From NCBI GenBank assembly GCA_045539595.1, contig JAZQFQ010000062.1, forward strand, positions 1 through 6,470: 6,470 nt of DNA, given 5' to 3'. A program made the translations under genes and the position numbers. The notes beneath the pieces are model-generated. The model did no database searches, had not been told where the DNA came from, and saw only the letters and a program-made list of their open reading frames with translations. Positions 4,752-6,470 of this stretch are shown piece after piece. Position 1 is the stretch's first letter, and every line of letters starts with the position of its first letter. Origin of the DNA: SIG701 sp045539595 (GTDB lineage: Bacteria > Bacillota > Clostridia > Oscillospirales > CAG-272).

Positions 4752-6470
4752 TTATTCTTCCTTGCCGATACTGTCACAATACCGATACAGCATGGTTGCG
4801 GCTTCCGCGCGGGTTGCATTACCCTTGGGATCGAGAATCTTACCAGGCTTGCCGTTTACAATGCTGTTCATGTTCATCCAGCACATGGCTTCGTATGCCC
4901 AATCGGATACGTCTGCAAGGTCAACGTAGTCCATACGGATCATCCACATACCCTTGAAACCGCCGCCGTTCTTCTGCTCGTAGCGGTACAGGATAGTGGC
5001 AAGCTGCTCACGGGTGATGTTATCATTCGGGCCAAATGCGGTATCGCTGTAACCGTTGACAATACCTTCGGAAGCTGCCCAACGGATCGCTTCGGTGTAC
5101 CAGGTGTCAGCAGCCACATCCTCAAAGGACATTGCGTAGTTCACAACGGGTTCACCCGCCAGACGCCACAGGATCGTGACGATCATAGCGCGGCTGGTGG
5201 TCGCACCGGGAGCAAAAGTGGTGGTGCTTGTGCCATTCATCAGCTTGTTTTCGATGCAGAAGTGAACACCATCGTGATACCATGCGGTCATTTCGAGATC
5301 GGTAAAACCGTACATCGGGCAGGTCTTGTCACCGGGACAAACCTTGACGATTTCCTTGAAGGTCACTTCAATGTTGACCTTACCGCTTGGCTGTTTGAAG
5401 CTGTAGGTGCCATCGCCGTTATCAACAACAGTTACGGGATTGCCGTTCTTGTTGGTGACAATGATTTCATCTACTTCATAGCCACTGTCGGGATTGGGGA
5501 TGATGGTCACGGTATCGCCCTTTTCAGGCTTCATGGGAGATACAACTACATTACCGTTATCTCCACTATTAACAACAGGAGGATAAGTGGGTGTAATAAT
5601 CGGAATATAGGGGAAGTATTCCACAGTCAGTGTACCGTTTATGGCGGTGATCTCATAATTGCCGTTAGGATCAGTTGCAGTCACGACAATGGGAGTATCC
5701 CCTGCGCGGTACATATTGGCGTCACAGCTCAGCTCGACACTGATCGTATCGTTGCCGATCAGTCCGCTAACCTTGTAGGTCAGTTCGGGCATACGGCTTC
5801 CGATATATGCTTCCTTATCGTCCGCAGTAACGGTTGCCTGAGCCTTGCCGATGGTGAAGTTGATGCTGATGTTGCCGGAGTAGTACAGATCGCTATCGGG
5901 AATCTTGAAGGTCACAGTGTAGTCACCGGCACCCACAGGAGCAGCAGAACTGTTGTAGCTGTTGTCCCGTCCGGTATAAGTGATCTCGTAAGCACCTGTG
6001 TAATCGCTTGCGGGAGTACCGGTGTAGCCCTTCTGAGCTTCGCCGTTGTAGATCAGACCTGTTTGGGCAGTTACGCCGGTGATCTCCTGTGGAGCCTTAT
6101 CATTGAGGATAACGCTGACGGTCAGAGTAACATCGGTATAGTTCTGCATTTCCACCTTGACGGTGATCGTGTCAGAGGCCGCAGCAGCGGAGGTCTTGGT
6201 ATCGAATACCAGCTTACCGTTTGCATCAACGGCTACATTCTCCAGAACGGTATAACCATTGCTGGTGATCGTGTAGGTCACCGTGCCGTGATCGTCGGGC
6301 AGCATTGCTTCCACGTCGATCTTGTTGCCGGTGGTGGCAATGGTACGCATGAATTCGCGTTCCACGCCGGAGAGTGCGGAGGATGCCTTCTTAGCGATTG
6401 CAAAGGTGGTTTCGCCGGTTACGGTGTAGTTGCCGCCGTCCTTATCGGTGATGGTAACGGTGGCAGTACC
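4752..6470 (-). CDS. S-layer-homology surface protein, C-terminal part (5' end outside window)
   Basis: 572 codons are open from the right edge to TAA 4754-4752; the GTG and ATG codons near 6365 lie inside the protein, because the frame continues upstream without a stop. Signal peptide and N-terminus are out of view. In visible numbering, residues 1-125 are beta-rich and threonine/valine-rich Ig/cadherin-like; 130-207 form another such domain (YNGEAQKGYTG, GAGDYTVTF); 208-284 resemble an MBG-type bacterial Ig-like domain (KAQATVTADDKEAYIGS, ending INGTLTVE). A proline-rich linker follows (about 286-300), then an InlB-like divergent bacterial repeat at 305-373 (GDTVTIIPNPDSGYEVDEI). Three SLH domains end the protein at about 386-440, 448-500 and 515-568, with FTDL--TAWYHDGV, FEDV-ADTWYTEAI and LADVSDWAYEAM starts and the TSRA/TREQ/TRAE motif. 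SLH triplets anchor proteins to pyruvylated secondary wall polymers outside the cell. The role is probably structural or adhesive. Confidence 0.93.
   Translation of the reverse strand, partial: GTATVTITDKDGGNYTVTGETTFAIAKKASSALSGVEREFMRTIATTGNKIDVEAMLPDDHGTVTYTITSNGYTVLENVAVDANGKLVFDTKTSAAAASDTITVKVEMQNYTDVTLTVSVILNDKAPQEITGVTAQTGLIYNGEAQKGYTGTPASDYTGAYEITYTGRDNSYNSSAAPVGAGDYTVTFKIPDSDLYYSGNISINFTIGKAQATVTADDKEAYIGSRMPELTYKVSGLIGNDTISVELSCDANMYRAGDTPIVVTATDPNGNYEITAINGTLTVEYFPYIPIITPTYPPVVNSGDNGNVVVSPMKPEKGDTVTIIPNPDSGYEVDEIIVTNKNGNPVTVVDNGDGTYSFKQPSGKVNIEVTFKEIVKVCPGDKTCPMYGFTDLEMTAWYHDGVHFCIENKLMNGTSTTTFAPGATTSRAMIVTILWRLAGEPVVNYAMSFEDVAADTWYTEAIRWAASEGIVNGYSDTAFGPNDNITREQLATILYRYEQKNGGGFKGMWMIRMDYVDLADVSDWAYEAMCWMNMNSIVNGKPGKILDPKGNATRAEAATMLYRYCDSIGKEE

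Noticed and set aside
6300..6365. GTG or ATG near 6365/6350 as the start of the SLH protein
   Set aside because: The same frame is open to the window edge with continuing beta-rich surface-protein sequence, no binding site precedes these codons, and no signal peptide follows.

Overview
The window looks like Gram-positive, low-to-medium GC Firmicutes DNA, most likely from a gut-type Clostridia genome. The reasons are the AGGAGG-class ribosome binding sites, the consensus TTGACA/TATAAT-type promoters, the C-terminal S-layer homology (SLH) domains, and an IreB-family protein, a family typical of Firmicutes. No species can be named from the sequence alone.

Left block (1-2572, minus strand): a leftward phage- or integrative-element-type operon. 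A strong extended -10 promoter (-35 at 2567-2572, -10 at 2544-2549) drives a leader of about 290 nt holding two successive intrinsic-terminator hairpins, both facing the same way as the operon. Then come a 413-residue protein of uncertain function (C-terminal half resembling DUF932 phage/plasmid proteins) and, 36 nt further on, a YqaJ/lambda-exonuclease-family recombination nuclease that runs off the left edge. The 413-residue gene carries a compact double palindrome of about 75 bp that reads through in frame and looks like an inserted repeat.

Middle block (2573-4747, plus strand): a divergent, self-contained three-gene operon. It has its own TTGACA-N17-TACAAT promoter, set among repeated copies of a short CTCRTA-type dyad motif. 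The genes are a 463-residue AAA ATPase fused to a DUF234/PD-(D/E)XK-like domain, a small divergent IreB-like protein 10 nt later, and a small membrane protein of the DUF2500 type one nucleotide after that. A long, nearly perfect hairpin at 4708-4747 closes the operon and serves in both directions.

Right block (4752-6470, minus strand): the C-terminal 572 residues of a large cell-surface protein, with Ig-like/MBG-like repeats, an InlB-like bacterial repeat and three SLH domains. It converges on the middle operon and is a host-type envelope gene, so the boundary between accessory and ordinary chromosomal DNA may lie near the 4708-4747 hairpin.

The most unusual parts are the 460-bp divergent control region (tandem terminators in a leader, iterated operator-like motifs), the in-frame palindromic element, and the pairing of a DUF234-type ATPase with an IreB paralogue that lacks the N-terminal threonines known as phosphorylation sites in Enterococcus IreB.
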